A stretch of DNA of 6,890 nucleotides from Thermus kawarayensis JCM 12314 (GTDB taxonomy: Bacteria; Deinococcota; Deinococci; Deinococcales; Thermaceae), in the NCBI GenBank assembly GCA_001311545.1, contig BBBL01000079.1:1-6890 (forward strand), read 5' to 3'. The position numbers were made by a program, and so were the translations under genes. Positions 5,759 to 6,890 of this stretch are shown in pieces. A model generated the notes under the pieces. The model saw nothing but the letters and a program-made list of their open reading frames with translations. It was not told the origin of the DNA and ran no database searches. The first letter of the stretch is position 1. Each line of letters starts with the position of its first letter.

Positions 5759-6890
5759 TTAGAGGCCCCACTCCCTCCTGAGCCTTTCCGCCCGGGCCTG
5801 GGCGATGGGAAGGCGGGGGTCTTCGGGGGGTAGCCTCTCCAGAAGGGCCTCCCAGACCTCCAGGTCCTCCCCCAGGCGCTCGGCCAGGAGGAAGGGGGCG
5901 TCCGGGTCCTGGGAGGCCAGGGCCGCCCGCCTCAGGGCCTCCTCCAGCTCCAGGCGGAGGGCCTCCACCCAGGGGCCTGGCTTTGGGGAAGGAGGGGGCC
6001 CCGGTAGCGGGCGAGGGCTCCCCTCAGGTCCCCCTGCGAAGGGCCTCCCACACCTCCAGGAAGTCCGCCCGTAGGGCTGGGCCAGGCGGTAGGGGCGGCT
6101 TTCCACGGCAAGCCCTCGCCGCCTCAAGCGCAGGACCTCCATGCGGAGGGCGGGCCCGTTGGCCTCCCCGTAGAGGGCCTGGGCCAGGTCCTCCCCCCTC
6201 CACCCCTCCTTCCGGGCGAGGAGGAGGGCAAGGAGCTCTGCCTGGCGCAGGGGGAGGGGCTCGCCGCTAAGCCTTGGCTCCCCCAGGGCCTGGAAGTGGG
6301 CCCAAGGGCTTGCGGACCAAAGGAGCTCCTGCCCCCTCTTGGAGAGCTCTCCCAAGAGGGGTGGGGCCTCCCCAGGAAGAGGAGGCCCCGCATGGCCTCC
6401 TCCGCCGCCTCCTCCAGGAGGAGGGACAGGGCCTCGGCCACCCCTTCCCCGTCCCCCCGGTAAAGCCCCTGGGCCAGGGCGAGGAGGGCCTGGGTGAGGG
6501 GCTCCTTGGCCCAGGGCCTCGCCGCCTGGAGGAAGGGGAGGGCCTCCTTCCCCAGGAGGCGCACCCCGGGGGGGGCGAGGTAAGGGAGGGCGGGAAGAGG
6601 GGCCTCCTCCAGGGCCTTCCGCAGGTAGGCCCGGGCGGTGGCCTCCTCTCCCTGGAGAAGGCGCAGGTGGGCCATGAGGAAGCGGGCGTAGAGCGGTACC
6701 TCCCCCCAGGCCCAAAGGCTCCACCTGGCGGAGGAGGTCGGGGAGGGGAGGGTCTTCCTCGGCGAGGAGGGCGAGCCAGGCCCACTCCAGGAGGGCGAAG
6801 GGGGTAAACCCCCGGGCATGGGCTAAGGCGGCGTAGTCCAGGGCCTCCCTCAGGCGGCCAATCCGCCTCAAGGTGCGGGCCAGGGCGAGG
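5759..6890 (-). CDS. SARP/BTAD-like transcriptional regulator with N-terminal helical repeats, 5'-truncated and frame-disrupted
   Basis: The C-terminal 375 or so residues of a larger regulator; the start lies beyond the right edge. From the N-terminal side there are TPR-like helical repeats (LREALDYAALAHARGFTPFALLEWAWLALL and RFLMAHLRLLQGEEATARAYL), then at about 6260-6080 an OmpR/SARP-type winged helix. That domain shows RQAELLALLLARKEGW, RGEDLAQALYG, the likely recognition helix NGPALRMEVLRLRRR, and the wing LAVESRPYRLA. A BTAD-like start follows (DFLEVWEALRRGDLRGALARYRGPLLP), with helices up to the stop. Four frame breaks are inferred: one extra base in C6 at 6702-6707 and one missing near 6370-6373, 6068-6070 and 5968-5975. 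Each repair restores regulator-like sequence. It is a candidate to bind the paired heptamer repeats downstream. An ATPase domain further upstream, outside the window, is possible. Confidence 0.75.
   Translation of the reverse strand, partial: LALARTLRRIGRLREALDYAALAHARGFTPFALLEWAWLALLAEEDPPLPDLLRQVEPLGLGGGTALRPLPHGPPAPSPGRGGHRPGLPAEGPGGGPSSRPPLPRPPRGAPPGEGGPPLPPGGEALGQGAPHPGPPRPGPGALPGGRGRGGRGPVPPPGGGGGGGHAGPPLPGEAPPLLGELSKRGQELLWSASPWAHFQALGEPRLSGEPLPLRQAELLALLLARKEGWRGEDLAQALYGEANGPALRMEVLRLRRRGLAVESRPYRLAQPYGRTSWRCGRPFAGGPEGSPRPLPGPPPSPKPGPWVEALRLELEEALRRAALASQDPDAPFLLAERLGEDLEVWEALLERLPPEDPRLPIAQARAERLRREWGL

Noticed and set aside
5540..5833. 97-codon plus-strand frame across the divergent promoter and hairpin
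   Set aside because: It runs through the -10 box, the terminator-like hairpin and the end of the regulator. The shorter frame from 5563 in another phase has a signal-like N-terminus and a proper promoter position.
1..6890. Calling the broken genes pseudogenes
   Set aside because: Breaks are all single-base homopolymer changes, spread over core and accessory genes with intact catalytic motifs; technical error explains them better.
1..6890. CRISPR array, insertion sequence or tRNA genes
   Set aside because: No regularly spaced repeats, no transposase-like frame, no terminal inverted repeats with target duplications and no tRNA motifs were found on either strand.

Overview
The window looks like chromosomal DNA from a Thermus-type bacterium. 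It is very GC-rich, coding codons end strongly in G or C, genes are tightly packed with 1 to 7 base overlaps, and the aminotransferase closely resembles, from memory, the Thermus thermophilus glutamine aminotransferase. Almost everything is on the minus strand. Many reading frames are broken by single-base length changes in short homopolymers. I traced about 16, most of them one missing base, and protein conservation resumes at once in the next frame. This looks like uncorrected sequencing or assembly error rather than gene decay, so gene spans below are given across the breaks.

Reading the minus strand in its 5' to 3' direction, from high to low coordinates: (1) 6890-5759 is the C-terminal part of a large transcription regulator with helical repeats, an OmpR/SARP-type winged helix and the start of a BTAD-like domain. 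It is followed by a strong hairpin. (2) 5660-5433 is a regulatory hub with two nearly identical direct-repeat sites pointing outward. Each sits 9 bp upstream of a TANCCT -10 box. One faces a tiny plus-strand gene for a 32-residue secreted-type peptide (5563-5661) and the other faces a lipoprotein gene. (3) 5432-4474 is the lipoprotein plus a Cys- and aromatic-rich secreted segment, probably one chain split by a one-base gap. (4) 4409-4329 is a 26-codon gene for a Cys-rich mini-peptide with a near-perfect ribosome binding site. (5) 4213-2546 is an ABC-2 exporter (permease then ATPase, overlapping TGATG). (6) 2525-1 is a glutamine/aromatic-type aminotransferase, then E1 alpha and E1 beta of a 2-oxoacid (pyruvate-type) dehydrogenase, each overlapping the previous gene.

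Regions 2 to 5 form an accessory locus of visibly lower GC content inside a GC-rich metabolic background. My reading is that the SARP-like regulator may switch on the divergent promoters with the paired 11-bp-spaced repeats, producing two small Cys peptides and a surface lipoprotein, with the ABC-2 transporter exporting a peptide or giving self-protection. No peptide-modifying enzyme is visible in the window, so the assignment as a peptide/bacteriocin-like or signalling locus is inference. Region 6 is an ordinary amino-acid to keto-acid to acyl-CoA module.
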